NCBI GenBank assembly: GCA_023053685.1
Contig: JALIGW010000016.1
Location: forward strand, 3,028,501 to 3,092,500
Length of the DNA: 64,000 bases
Direction of reading: 5' to 3'
DNA from: Diadophis punctatus similis
Lineage: Eukaryota; Chordata; Lepidosauria; Squamata; Dipsadidae
The position numbers and the translations under genes are program-made. Positions 35,866 through 48,068 of the stretch are shown in pieces (the stretch's first letter is position 1; each line of letters starts with the position of its first letter). The notes under the pieces are model-generated. The model saw nothing but the letters and a program-made list of their open reading frames with translations, was not told the origin of the DNA and did not search any database.

Positions 35866-36936
35866 TTAATAGTTCAATAAATTCAAATTTGTCGACTCGT
35901 CTCCCGTCTGATCCCAGACCTCCATCTCCTTTTCCCCAGCTATCTGGTTCAGGCACTCCTTTTGGATTTTCGAATCTATTTCCTTTTGATCCATCAAAGG
36001 TGGCTTCCCCTCCTCCTCCTCTTTTATTTTCATACATCCTTCCTCTGGAATCTTGGATATATCAGCCTTTAGAACATTGACATAAAATTCAGTAGCTTTT
36101 TTTATCGTGTTGAGCCGGTATCTTTTTCCAGAAAATTTCACTGTTACTCCAACTGGCGCTTCCCATTTATATTGTAAATTTAATCTCTTAAATTCATCAA
36201 TCAAGAAGGTATAGCTTTTTCTGGCTTTAAGCATTTTAGAGGGGATTTCTTTCCAAATCTTTAGTTCCTGACCATTCACCATAAGATTATTGTTAAACGT
36301 TGCTTGTATAATTCTGTTCCGTAAAGCTCTTGTGGTAAAATATATGACAATGTCCCTTGGTAAATGCTTTTGTTTAGCGTACGACGATTTGATTCTGTAT
36401 ATTTTGTCGATTTGTGTAGCCAATTCCACTTTAGAAATTCCAGACACCTGATCCAATATGTCAACCATCCTGCCTTTTAAATTTTCATATAATCCTTCTT
36501 TCAAACCTCTAATCCTTATAGCAACTTCCATGGATCTGAACTGTGTCATTAAGACCTCTTTTTCAAAATTTGCAATATCATTTTGGATTTTATCTATGTA
36601 ATTCACCGAAGTTGCCAAAACTTGTTTATTTGTTTCAATACGTTCTGCCAAAACTTCAATATTTGTTGCTAAGCCTTTGCAAACCTCTAACACATCAAAT
36701 CTGAGTTGTTGATTCATATTCTTCAAAGCAGCCTGCATTTTTTTGTCTATCTCACTTATTTTCTGATTAAATTCCAAAGTAAGTTCATGTTTCATAATCT
36801 TTAAATTATTTAATAAATTTTCAGGTGTCAAAAGCTGTGGAGGTGTTAGCTCAGTGTTAAGTTGCATTTTAGAAATATATCCAGATGAATAGTCATTTCT
36901 TTTAGTCAAAACAATCTTTCCAGACTTTGAAGCCAT
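35866..36936 (-). CDS. L1 ORF1 protein (RNA-binding chaperone type)
   Basis: 356 codons from an ATG at 36936 (ACCAATGG context) to TAA at 35868-35866, uninterrupted. Layout is that of vertebrate L1 ORF1p: a helical N-terminal half with heptad-like spacing (about residues 35-150), an RRM starting at RSMEVAIRIRGLKEG, the segment IDKIYRIKSS with RDIVIYFTTRALRNRIIQAT, then a C-terminal domain with KARKSYTFLIDEFKRLNLQY and FSGKRYRLNTIKKA. The family forms trimers that coat L1 RNA and act as nucleic acid chaperones. The acidic, Lys-rich C-terminal tail (EEEEGKPP) extends beyond the usual end. A TTG upstream in frame is not a plausible start. Confidence 0.9.
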   Translation of the reverse strand: MASKSGKIVLTKRNDYSSGYISKMQLNTELTPPQLLTPENLLNNLKIMKHELTLEFNQKISEIDKKMQAALKNMNQQLRFDVLEVCKGLATNIEVLAERIETNKQVLATSVNYIDKIQNDIANFEKEVLMTQFRSMEVAIRIRGLKEGLYENLKGRMVDILDQVSGISKVELATQIDKIYRIKSSYAKQKHLPRDIVIYFTTRALRNRIIQATFNNNLMVNGQELKIWKEIPSKMLKARKSYTFLIDEFKRLNLQYKWEAPVGVTVKFSGKRYRLNTIKKATEFYVNVLKADISKIPEEGCMKIKEEEEGKPPLMDQKEIDSKIQKECLNQIAGEKEMEVWDQTGDESTNLNLLNY

Positions 36937-36939
36937 TGG

Positions 36940-37609
36940 TGTTTCAAAAGAGTACAAAAAAGAAAGAAAGCCAGATGCCTGATTAAAGTTCTTTCCAGTT
37001 TAAAAATCAGGTAGTCTTTTATTATTGGAAATATTTCTATTATAACTTTAATCCAGAGTTAGGAGACAGAGAGAGAAAAAACCATTTTTCCAAGTTAAAA
37101 GTTTCCATAAGAGAGAGAGAAAAAAAAAAAGCCTCTGGGAAAACGAAAGTCACTTTCACTTCTCAATCGCCATATTGTTACTCTGTTTCCTTTGTTCTCT
37201 TGCCGAAGTGAAAGCTTGCCCAGGAGTTGAAAAAAAAAGGAAAAAAGAGGTTTCAGTACTTGCCCATCTCACGCCTGTTTCTCTCTGTCTGCTTCTGTAG
37301 TTTAATTGTAGTTATAAAACCCATTCCTGAAGCAGCGCTGGTCGCGACATCTAGCTCCGCAAAAGCAGAGGTTTCCTGATCTTCGGAGCTGGAGACAGGC
37401 TGCATGGGGAGCTCTCCCTTCGCGCCCTACCAGATGGCTCCTAGGGCGCTGGGGGGGGCTCTACCCCACCTGTCAGGCTCTCATCTCTCCCCTTTGCCCG
37501 GGGAAGAGATTTCAAAGCCGCCAGACAGCTGTTCTGGCGGCTTTTAACAAAGATCGGAAAGGCGTCCGACGAAGGGACGTCCGCGATGAAGCGCTCCAAA
37601 CCGGAAGCC
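36940..37609 (-). promoter_or_regulatory. 5' leader of the L1-type element
   Basis: GC-rich at the outer end (begins GGCTTCCGGTTTGG on the minus strand) and becoming T/A-rich toward ORF1. It contains an inverted pair GCCGCCAGA...TCTGGCGGC near 37520-37540. Likely the internal promoter; this is inferred from position. Confidence 0.55.
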
Positions 37610-37866
37610 CTTTTCTTAATCTATTTTTAATGAAAAATTTTCATTATAACGAGACATGCAGTCTATATCTGAGTTGAGTGAAAACATGTGAAAAAGATAC
37701 TTTGGGGACACAAAGCGGTCCAGACATAGCATTTGTCTGCATTGCTTTAAAGCGGGGTTTTCTTCCCTAGAATGCCAACGCTGCCTTTTGCAACTTCTGT
37801 GCAATCCTGGGGAAAGATGGGTTTAATTTAAATTGCAGAGAGGTGCTAATTTTTAAACCTATGGAT

Positions 37867-38180
37867 CAGCGGAGGGTTCCGGTTCTTTTCGCTACCGGTG
37901 CACATCGTGAGCATGCACAGAAGTGAACTCGCGTTCCATCGGGCGATTTCACTTCCGCGCATGCTTAGGATGACATTACAAGCCGAAACACAGCTGAGGA
38001 GCTTCTCAGCTGTGCTTTGGAGGAAGAATAAAGGTCCGTATTAAAACAAAGGCGGGTGGGAGGACTTTTTTCCGACAGCTCAGGACGCAGAGAAGTCAGA
38101 AAAAGCGCCTGAAAATGACATCATCGCCGGGCTCCTACTGGTGTGGCATCCCGCACAGCACCGGTAGGAACCCACCACTG
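37867..38180. mobile_element. hAT-type MITE, family B (CAGGGGTGGGTTCC)
   Basis: CAGCGGAGGGTTCC at the left, GGAACCCACCACTG at the right; flanks CTATGGAT and CTATGGAC match at 7 of 8. Contains ACCGGT words typical of the family. Confidence 0.88.
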
Positions 38181-38189
38181 CTATGGACC

Positions 38190-39610
38190 CTAAACCACTT
38201 TTCAGACAAGTGGAGTGTTGGAAGGAGACTCGGATTCAGTTCCTTGATTAGCCACAAATTCCCACAATGCTATAGTCTGATTTAAAGGTTATTAAAGGTT
38301 TATTTTGAGAATAAAAGGGAGAATCATGTGTTCTGCCTTGAACTTCTCAGACTGGGAGGAATAAAAATAGAATAAACATAAATAAACTTTTGCGAGAAAT
38401 TTGATTTGTCAACATGTGTGCTTATTACAGAGCTAGCAGATTTGCTTTAAACAATTCGCATAAATTCTATTGCAAAATTATACACAGGAAAAACAGGAAA
38501 TGTTTTGGGGTGATCTCAGCTAAATTTCAGTCATAATAGACTGGAAAATGAAACAAATGTTTATTTAAATTGTAATACAGCATTTGGTGCCTTTTTAAAA
38601 AGAAACACATGCCTCAGTTTTTATTTAATTTATGATTTTACAGTTGAATGGTTCTCCTTTTGATTGTGTTCTATTGATGGATGAAACATACTCAAATATA
38701 AACAAATTCTGCAAATCAAGTATGTGTGATGGGATAGAATACGACATGCAGACAAATAAACATTTTCATTTGAGATAAAGTATTTCAGAGCTACAGTTTG
38801 TAATTACCCATGAAATCCTGGATCAGTGGTGTTTTTTTTAATAAAATACATCCATGCTTTTAAAATGCAATTGTGCTATTTTAATTAGGAAAGCAGTATA
38901 AAGCACTGAGCTGAAATAGTGTTCTTCCGAATGGTCTAATTCAGCTGGAATCGGAATGTGCCGCAGTTCTACATTTTAGTATGGGGAAGAGAAGGGTTGG
39001 ATAGAGGATGGTGCTGTTAAGGGATTATGGTATACCATCTTTTTTTCTTCTTTTATTCCATTGTGTCTGATTCTCAGTTCCTGCAGTTTTCTTAGCAAGA
39101 TTTTTCACAAGTAGTTTGCCATTGCCTCTTTCTTAGGGCTGAGAGAAAGTGGCAGGCCCACCCAGCTGGCTTTCTGCCAAAGGTGGGATTAGAACTCCTG
39201 GTCTTCAAGTTTCTAGTCTGGTGCCTCAACCACCATACCAAACTGGCTCGTAAGCATCATTAAATGGATCTGTCCTGTTTATCTATGATCCAGCATTGTT
39301 ACAAGCAAACCATAATTGTGGTCATTTATGAGACTGAGCCATGATGCTTTTAAACTCTTGTTTGTTGAATAAGCCAAAATGCCTAAGTTGTCTACCCAAA
39401 TATAGTTGTTCTGTTTGGACTGCAAGACTTTGAATGAAAAGAGGATTCAGTCATACAAGTAGAGTAAAAAAAGTCAGAAACTGTAAAGCTGATCTCAGGA
39501 AAAGGAAAAGGGAAAAAAAGGTTAGCAAAGGATGCTAAGAATATTCAAAGGGACATCAGATATGTTCAAAATAAAAGGGGAAAATCCATATGCCAGATGC
39601 TCAATGAAAA
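38190..39610. other. Intergenic DNA, nothing recognised
   Basis: No feature supported. Confidence 0.35.
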
Positions 39611-39614
39611 TGGC

Positions 39615-40225
39615 AAGATTATTCTCAATCATCCAGGTCATGGTTGGCCCAAAGGTGCTCTTTCAGGAGGCAACTGGACTTTCTTGTTTTTTCTTTTGAA
39701 GACGTTTCGCTTCTCATGCAAGAAGCTTCTTCAGCTCTGACTGGATGGTGGGGAATCTTTGGGGACAACCATGACCTGGATGACTGAGAATCTCCACAGA
39801 CTTTTAGCTATACACTTTAGGATGAACACCTTCGAATTGTATGGGAGCATGAACGGATCTCCAGAAAAATTGCAGACGACAAGAACCATTTGCACTTCAG
39901 TTTGAAATTTAGACAACACAGACTCATCCCCAACAGCCTGCGCCTGTCTTCAACAAGGGACACAGGGCAGAAAACATCCTGCAGCCAAGAAGCCTCCATA
40001 CCCATTTGCACTACTCAGGTGACCCTGGGGACATAGATAAACCTCCAAGTGGCCTCAACGACTCTCTAAAAGAATGCAAATGACCAGCTGTCTGCAAGGA
40101 ATATAAATCCTCCCATTTTCCACCATCTAATCAATGCTGAAGAAGCTTCAGCTTGGATGAGAAGCGAAACATCTTCAAAAGAAAAAACAAGGAAGCCCAG
40201 TTGCCTCCTGAAAAAGCACCTTAGG
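39615..40225. mobile_element. Penelope-like fragment bounded by inverted copies of one terminal repeat
   Basis: Left: CAACTGGACTTTCTTG and GAAGACGTTTCGCTTCTCAT (39670-39720). Right: ATGAGAAGCGAAACATCTTC and GGAAGCCCAGTTGCCTCCTG (40155-40212), inverted. Between them is the word GTGACCCTGGGGACATAGAT, which I associate with the same repeat family. There is no reverse transcriptase or GIY-YIG frame. Confidence 0.45.
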
Positions 40226-40771
40226 GATTGTACCAATGAATTACACAGAAAATACAATACTCTATTTGGAGGATTTTCAAAAGACTAACTGTTCTTTGAA
40301 GGTTCTGTTTGAAAGTCTATCTACTTCTAAATATTTATATCCATTGACTTGCAGTTCATTAAAAGAAACCCCAAAAGCAGGATCTAATTCTGGTTTTCCC
40401 AATTGTAGTCAGATATATTGAATTGCATTTTAAATAAAGACTGGATTACTTATTCACCAAGTCATATTTAGTATAAGCATGTTTTTAAAGCAACAACTGG
40501 CAGGCTTCACATTACATTCTAAGCCATAAACCTTGGTTTAAAAACCAGAAGAGCTTTCCTAACACAATGTGGTTAAACAAATCACTTTATGGTCTAGTGT
40601 GCAGTGTGTTTGAAACCAGCTGTGTCATTTCTTTAGAGCGCATCTAGTATACCATATATTATACTTGAACATATCCAAATCATTCCATGCATGTTATCTT
40701 TTTTGGGAAATGCATGAGAGGTAGCTAACCATTTTGCTTGCCTATCCCTAACGGTTTTCTAAATCGGAAGA
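40226..40771. other. Intergenic DNA, nothing recognised
   Basis: No feature supported. Confidence 0.35.
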
Positions 40772-40914
40772 GTGAATGATAAGGTGACCAGACGTCCCGA
40801 TTTTGGCGGGACAGCCCCGCTTTTTAATGATTTGTCCCGCGTCCCGCCTCGTTTCTAAAAAGTCCCGATTTTTGGAAAGAATGCACGACTAGGGCATTCT
40901 TTTCAAAAATCGGC

Positions 40915-41345
40915 CTGAAAGGGGGCGTGCGAGCCAGCCAAGAGGAGGAGGGGCGGGGGCTGATAGCGCGGAACCGATGCGCACCGCCCCATCCAAGCTG
41001 GCGGCGCTCACGTGGACCGGGGACGGTCGCGGGAGGGAGGCGGGGAGGAGCCGAGCCCATCCGCTTGCCGGGAAAGAGGACGGACTGCTCTAGCCGGGCC
41101 TCGCGGGTGGACTGGCCTGAAAGGGGGGCTTGTGAGCCAGCCAAGAGGAGGAGGGGGTGGGTGAGGAGGGGGCAGGGGCTGATAGCACGGAACCGACGCG
41201 CACAGCCCCATCCGAGCCAGCGGCGCTCACGTGGACCGGGGACGGGCGCGGAGGGAGGCGGGGAGGAGCCGAGCCGGAGCTCGGCCGAGGCCATCCGCTT
41301 GCCAGGAAAGAGGACGGACTGCTCTAGCCGGGTCCCCTCCGGGTG
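40915..41345. repeat. ~200-bp tandem duplication within the family G element
   Basis: The unit containing GCCAGCCAAGAGGAGGAGG, GCGCTCACGTGGACCGGGGA and GAGGACGGACTGCTCTAGCC occurs twice, starting near 40912 and 41115. Confidence 0.9.
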
Positions 41346-42170
41346 GACTGGGCGGGGGGGGTCCCTTTAGCGCGGCCTCGGCTCGCCTCTCTGAATCCCC
41401 GGCGGGCAGGCAGGCTTGGCTCGGCTTTGGCGGGAGAAGAAGAAGTCCCGCAGTGGCTTCGGGGGTCGGTTGGTTCGCGCGGGGCCGTCCTTGCTTCCCT
41501 GCTAACGGTGCGCTCCTCTCCAAAGGTTTTGGAGATGCTGCGTGCAATGCCCGGGGGGCGCAGGTGGGTAGGGGCTGGCAGGTGGGGGCTCCAGTGAGGG
41601 CTCCCTATCGCAGGGTGATGGTGGTGGGTGGGAGAGATTCCAGCCAGCCTCCCACCCCCACAATGCCCGTTCTGCTTTGCAACAAGGGTACATGGCTCAA
41701 CTGGCATCTTAGGGGGTTGCGCTCGAAGAGGCTGCTTCGTCTTATCGGAGAGAACTGGTGCAAGCTGGTTGCAGATGCGCGGTGGCTTTGTCTGCCCCCC
41801 GCCCCCCTCTCTCTCCACCCCCCACTCCCGGGCTGCCTCTTTGTCTTAGGTTGGCACCAAGGGCCAGAAGACGGTTTGGGTCAGTAGAATGTTGCTCAAG
41901 GTGACCAAGGGTCCGTTTTGTTAAGAATAAAATAAAACAAGCACATTAAAAAAACAACAGCCCAGCTGCCTTTAAAATAGCCACAATAACCTTGCACCTG
42001 TATGTATCCCTCAAGGGTTTAAAAAAAGGGAAAGAAACAAGGGAAAAGCAAATTTTGTAATTTGTATTTTTTTTTTGCGTTGAAACTCCCCAGAATCACT
42101 GAGAGTGAGTGGGCAGCCGTATAAATTCAAATAAATAAATACTGGGAGATATATAGAAACCTTTAAATTC

Positions 42171-42376
<206 letters not shown>

Positions 42377-42455
42377 TTTTAATCAGGAACCCACCCACCC
42401 CGGTCAATGGTGTCCCTCTTTACCAATGTTAAAATCTGGTCACCTTAGTGAATGA

Positions 42456-43085
42456 TCAGTTTGACATTTTACTGAGAGTCTAAACCAGCTAAGATGATAT
42501 GCTAAGTAAATGCAGCATCAAACCAAACACTACGGGTACTATGCTTATTCTATAGAGTTTTTCTATAATTCAACATAAAGTCTGGCCTACTTCAACCTAT
42601 TTGATTCCATCTGCTTTAGTTTTTCAATTTCATGAAAGAGTTTCAGAACATTTTTTTTTATGGAGAAGAGTTTAAGACAACAATAAAGACAGTTCCACCA
42701 CAGAAATTCTTCTGAAGGGTGAGTCTGTTGGAGTGCATGTTGTTTAACCTATTTGGGGAATCTTTTATTAAAGGGAGAACATACCAAGCAAATCCTTGCT
42801 TGTGGTTTTTGACCAAAGTGGAGTCACAGGATATATTGGCATAGGAAGTTAGTTTATCTGCAACTGAATAGTTAATCACACAGGGATTGAGCAACTGCTC
42901 ACAAGTTCTCTAAGTCAGCTTTTTCAAAGAAGGAGGTGAGGCTAGTTGGAAAGAAGAATAGCTTGATTTTACTCAATCCCTTCTCCACTGCACAGGAATT
43001 AGTCATCAGGGTAATATTTTTTCCCTTCAAAAAATGACTCACAGAGTCATCACAACATCACAAAGAAAATAGGAAAAAAAGTTCT
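42456..43085. other. Intergenic DNA, nothing recognised
   Basis: No feature supported. Confidence 0.35.
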
Positions 43086-43089
43086 TTTA

Positions 43090-45115
43090 TGTTTTAGAAC
43101 GTCTTGTTTGGCGATACGGGCGGCAAAATGTGCGCATTTTTCCGCCCTTATTGCGTCCGCCGACTCCCGCCCAGCCGCCCTGTTTAGGGTGACGCGCTCC
43201 CTCCTCGCAAAGGGGGGGGGCGAAGAACCCTTGCAGGGTAGAGCTGAGGAATTTTCCCAGTTCCTGGCGGATAAAATCACTCAGATTCGGACAGACCTGG
43301 ACTCCATTTGGACAGGGCAGGCCGAGATGACAGGGGCGAGTCTTAGTCCTGTTATTTGGGAGGAGTTTGAGCCTATCACTCCTGAGGATGTGGACAAGGC
43401 CATAGGAGCGATGAGCGCCTCCACTTGTTTATTGGACCCGTGTCCCTCCTGGCTGGTTTCGGCCAGCAGGGAGGTGACACGCGGCTGGCTCCAGGCTGTT
43501 GTGATCGCATCTTTGAGAGAGGGGTCCGTCCCGCAGCCCTTAAAAGCTGCGGTGGTGAGGCCCCTCCTCAAGAAGCCTTCCCTGGACCCAGCGGATTTAA
43601 AGAACTTCCGTCCAGTCTCCAACTTACCCTTCTTGGGTAAAGTTGTAGAGAAAGTGGTGTCGCTCCAACTCCTGCGGCTATTGGAGGATACTGATTATCT
43701 GGATCCCTTTCAATCGGGTTTCAGGCGCGGCTACAGTACGGAGACTGCTTTGGTCGCACTGATGGATGATCTCTGGCGAGCACGGGATGGGGGTCATTCC
43801 TCCATCCTGGTGTTACTTGACCTCTCAGCGGCTTTCGATTCCATCGACCATGGTATCCTTCTGCGTCGTCTTGGGGAGGTGGGAGTGGGAGGCACTGTTT
43901 TACGGTGGTTCTCCTCCTACCTCTCTGACAGGACGCAGTCGGTGTTGACAGGAGGGCAGAGGTCGGCCCCTAGGCCCCTGGTTTGCGGGGTGCCACAGGG
44001 TTCGGTCCTCTCGCCCATCCTGTTTAACATTTACATGAAATCCGCTGGGTGAGATCATCCGACGACACGGGGTGAGGTATCAGCAGTATGCTGACGATAC
44101 CCAGTTGTACATCTCCACCCCGTGTCAGTTCAATGAAGCAGTTGATGTAATGTGCCGCTGCCTGGACGATGTGAGGGTCTGGATGGGAGTGAACAGACTC
44201 AGGCTCAACCCAGACAAGACTGAGTGGCTCTGGATTTTGCCTCCCAAGGATTATGTCGACTGTCCCTCCCTGGTTCTCGGGGGAGAAAAATTGACTCCCT
44301 CGGAACAGGTCCGCAATTTGGGTGTCCTCCTAGATCCACAGCTAAAATTGGAGCAACATCTTTTAGCTGTGGCTAGGGGGACCTTTGCACAGATTCGTCT
44401 TGTGCACCAATTGCGACCTTACTTGGAGAGGGAGGCTTTGCTCACAGTCACTCATGCCCTTGTCACCTCACGGCTAGACTACTGTAACGCGCTCTACATG
44501 GGGCTACCCTCAAAGAGCATCCGGAGACTTCAACTGGTACAGAATGCAGCTGCGCGAGCTGTAGTGGGTGTACCGAGATACACCCACGTAACACCTATTC
44601 TTCGCCAGCTGCATTGGCTGCCAATTAGTCTCCGGTCGCAATTTAAGGTGTTGGTCGTTACCTTTAAAGCCCTACATGGCTCAGGGCCAGGTTACCTTCG
44701 GGACCGCATCCTACCACATACCTCCCTACGACCGGTTAGGTCCCATAGAGAGGGCCTCCTCCGGGTCCCATCGGCCAAACAATGTCGGTTGGTGGGGCCA
44801 CGGGGGAGGGCCTTCTCTGTGGGAGCCCCGTCCCTCTGGAACCAACTCCCACCAGAGATCCGGACTATCCCCACCCTGCTGGCCTTCCGTAAAGCCATAA
44901 AAACTTGGCTCTTCCGGCAGGCGGGGTGAATAGGAAGATCAGATTCCCCCCTTGAATGTTGTTTTTATAATTGTTTTAACTATGCCTTTTAATTTTAAAT
45001 TATGATAATTGTTTTTATTGTACGCTTCTTATTCTGTTGTACGCCGCCCTGAGTCCCACGGGATTGGGCGGCCTATAAGAACGTCTATTAAATTAAATTA
45101 AATTAAATTAAATTC
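43090..45115 (+). mobile_element. L2-type LINE, 5'-truncated, nearly intact reverse transcriptase
   Basis: The plus strand encodes the reverse transcriptase in two frames, 43108-44052 and 44072-44929. Motifs in order: KNFRPVSNLPFLGKVVEKVV, GFRRGYSTETALVALMDDLW, LLDLSAAFDSIDHGILL (catalytic Asp), GVPQGSVLSPILFNIYM, then after the break YQQYADDTQLYIS (catalytic YADD), and a C-terminal domain with HALVTSRLDYCNALYMGLP. One extra base near 44045 shifts the frame just after FNIYMK, before YADD. The endonuclease domain is missing. The 3' end is GTACGCCGCCCTGAGTCCC with GGGCGGCCTATAAGAACG and a (TTAAA)n tail. Confidence 0.88.
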
Positions 45116-45215
45116 TGCTGCCTCTTGTTTCTGTTGTTTTCTTTTGCTACAGGCCTGAATATTCTGCAGCCATCTTTCATGAAATCCTTTCAGATAGGAA
45201 GCCAACATTTTACAA

Positions 45216-45778
45216 AATTGATGGTGAACCTATGGCACGCGGAGCCCTCTCTGCAGGCACCCGAGCCGTTGACCAGTTCAGCTCCACTGCGCATGTGCGC
45301 GTGCCTCCCACTGGTCAGCTGATTTTTGGGTCAGACACACGCATGCTTTCTCCTCACTTTCTGCAGCCCCTGCCTTCCCAAATCTCTGGAGATTCCACGC
45401 CAGTGCTGTTTGGGCACGCAAGACTTCCCCCCCCTCCCAGCTCCATTTGGGGACAGGAGGCTTTCCCCCCCTCACAGCTCTGTTTAGGGACAGGAGGCTT
45501 TCCCCCCACTCCCAGCTCCGTTTGGGGAAAGGAGGCTTCCCCCCCCTCCCAGCATTGTTTGGGGATGGGAGGCTTCTCCCACCTCCCACCGCTGTTTTGG
45601 GATGGGAGGCCAAAACGGGGGGGTCGCACGCGCATGCACGGGGAGGTCACACGCGCATGTGCAGGGGGAGGGATGTGTGGGAGGGGCATTGCATTATGAG
45701 TGTGGGCATTCACGCACATGCGACAGTGTGTGTGCGCACACTTTTGGCACCCGAGGGAAAAAAGGTTCGCCATCACTG
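45216..45778. mobile_element. hAT-type element, family C, diverged
   Basis: The right end GGTTCGCCATCACTG is clear; the left end (TTGATGGTGAACCTATGGCA) is mutated. The interior has five or six imperfect repeats of a unit like GGAGGCTTCCCCCCACTCCC (45430-45610). No matching target duplication found. Confidence 0.7.
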
Positions 45779-45784
45779 CTCTAG

Positions 45785-46602
45785 TTTATCAACCACAAAA
45801 CAAGGCAAAATAAACCAAACAAACCACATTAGAAAAATTGCAATTATGAAGGTGGACAATGAACTCACTTCATTTTTTGACATATTTGTTGAATAGTCAC
45901 AGAGGAGAGGGCTGCAGGTTAAATTAAGTTGTAAAATCAATTTAGCCTTTAAAACAAACACTCCCAGCTCCATTGCTTGGCAGAATTTGTGAATTCAGCC
46001 TAGAATCATAGAACTTGAAGTACAAAAGATAATCTCAGCAAGTTTAAAAATTGGTTGGCTGGGGAATTCTGGGAGTTGAAGCCCCTACTTCTTAAAGCAG
46101 CTAAAATTGAGAAACAGATTCTTCCTGCTAATAAAAGGAAATGCTCTATTGCAGCATTTTTTAAAGTTGGCAATCCAATTCTTGCTTAAAATTTTCTACC
46201 CCCCAAAAAAGCCCACCAAGGCATCAAAGACTAAACTGCCATTCTGCACCTCATACTCAAGAAACACCCATAGATACCTGAGTGCTTAACTTAGAGCCAG
46301 ATCACTGCTGCTACTACTTCCTTCTTTCAAGACAATGCAACCCACGATAGGGAAACCCATAATTAAGTCAACCATCTCAAGGTATGCTACTGTATATGAA
46401 AAACAAATTCCACATTTAGTCAGAGCAGAGCCGCTTTGACTGCTCACCCTCCTCTTTATTTTATGGACTGTGTTCAGGTATGACTTTCCACTTGTACGGG
46501 AGGAGGGATACCTTCTCTCCAAGCAACAGTAAGGAACTGAATCTGGTCCTGGGGTTGACTGTAGTCTTTCACCCTTTATGGGCAGGATTGCAGGGTGGAT
46601 CT
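45785..46602. other. Intergenic DNA with a family E scrap
   Basis: 46052-46082 (GGCTGGGGAATTCTGGGAGT) is half of a family E palindrome. Nothing else recognised. Confidence 0.4.
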
Positions 46603-46610
46603 GTATAGAA

Positions 46611-46923
46611 CAGAGGCCAGCAACCCGCGGCTCTGGAGCTGCATGTGGTTCTTTCATCCCTCTCCAGCAGCTCCCTGTCACCCGTCAGCTCCACAATTGA
46701 TAGGGCTTTCGGTTAGGACAGGTAGAGGAAAAAGGACGCTGCGCTAGGAGGAGACTCTATGGTGGGGGAAACGGACTTCCGGTTGGCAGAGGAAAAAGGA
46801 CACCATGCTAGGAGGAGACTCTATAGTGCGGGAACCAGACTTCCGGTCAGCTCCAGAATTGAACAGGGGTCTTCCGGTTAGGACCTTTGTGGCTCTTTGA
46901 GTGTTTAAGGTTGCCGACCCCTG
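46611..46923. mobile_element. hAT-type MITE, family F (CAGGGGTCGGCAACC)
   Basis: CAGAGGCCAGCAACCCGCGG at the left, GGTTGCCGACCCCTG at the right; exact target duplication GTATAGAA at 46603-46610 and 46924-46931. The interior carries a tandem repeat of about 75 bp with AGGAGGAGACTCTAT in both units. Confidence 0.93.
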
Positions 46924-47429
46924 GTATAGAAGAAAGCCATTAGGTTTCTTGCCTGCAGGAAGAGGCAGCAAAAAAATATTTCATTGGGCATTTCCAAGTT
47001 CCAATTTGTGATACCCCCGGGGTTGATGCCAGGGCATAGCATAACCTACCTTGGCAACTGATCTAATTAACAAGCATTTTGACTGCTGTGCAAACAGAAT
47101 AATTTGCAGCAGGGAGACTAGAGTTTGGGAGAGGATAGTTCTCTGTGGTCAAGAACTTCACCATCTGGTCTCTTGGTATAAGATCAATTTAGGCTGGAAA
47201 CAATTAATCCAAAGAAGTGTCAAGGAGCTCTGCTTACTGGTATTTATCAGAAAAAATTAAGATTACAGCTCCCTATTTTCAGATGAGGCAGCTTTAGGTA
47301 GGCAATCCAGGGCAGTGAAACTTTGTTTTGTTTCACTTGTTCAGCACAGGGGGGGGGGGGGGGGGAGATTTGCCTCTTTTGCAAAGACATGGACTGCATG
47401 GCTCTTGTTTTGGTAACCCTTTTAGGTTT

Positions 47430-48025
47430 GCCTAAACCTAAATCCTTGAATACAGCTCACCTGTCTGGAACCCAGACTGCATATCGGACATTAATACAAT
47501 TGAGAGAGTCCAGAAATATTTCACAAGAAGAGTCCTCCACTCCTCTGCTCGCAACAGAATACCTTATTCCACCAGACTTGAAATTTTAGGCTTAGACAAC
47601 TTAGAGCTACATCGCCTTCGATCTGATCTAAATGTAGTTCATAAAATCATCTGCCACAATGTCCTACCTGTCAATGAATACTTCAGCTTCAACCGCAACA
47701 ATACACGAGCACACAATAGATTCAAACTCAATGTAAACCGCTCCAAACTCGACTGCAGAAAATACGACTTCAGCAACAGAGTAATCAGTGCGTGGAATGC
47801 ACTACCTGACTCTGTGGTTTCTTCCCCAAACCCCCAAAACTTTAACCTTAGACTGTCTACAGTCGACCTCACCCCATTCCTAAGAGGTCTGTAAGGGGCG
47901 TGCATAAGCGCACCATTGTGCCTACCGTCCCTGTCATTCTGTCCTATTGTCTAAATTTACCTATACATATTTTACTTTTGTTTATGTTTATATCATACCT
48001 GTTATCTTGTACACGTGTTGACAAA

Positions 48026-48068
<43 letters not shown>

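Larger units (their letters stand above)
35078..37609 (-). mobile_element. L1-type retrotransposon with ORF1 but no ORF2 (half-L1-like)
   Basis: A 2.5-kb insertion flanked by an exact 19-bp target duplication (35059-35077 and 37610-37628; begins CTTTTCTTAATC). Read on the minus strand it has a GC-rich leader of about 670 bp, an intact ORF1 (36936-35866), about 790 bp of AT-rich DNA, a G-rich tract, AATAAAAC and a short A tail. A complete L1 would carry a roughly 1,270-codon endonuclease/reverse transcriptase after ORF1; none of it is here. The target duplication at both ends shows the present structure was inserted as one unit rather than being truncated afterwards at its ends. Confidence 0.88.

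Noticed and set aside
41231..41887. 218-codon frame in the family G element
   Set aside because: GC-biased, overlaps a tandem duplication, no recognisable motif.
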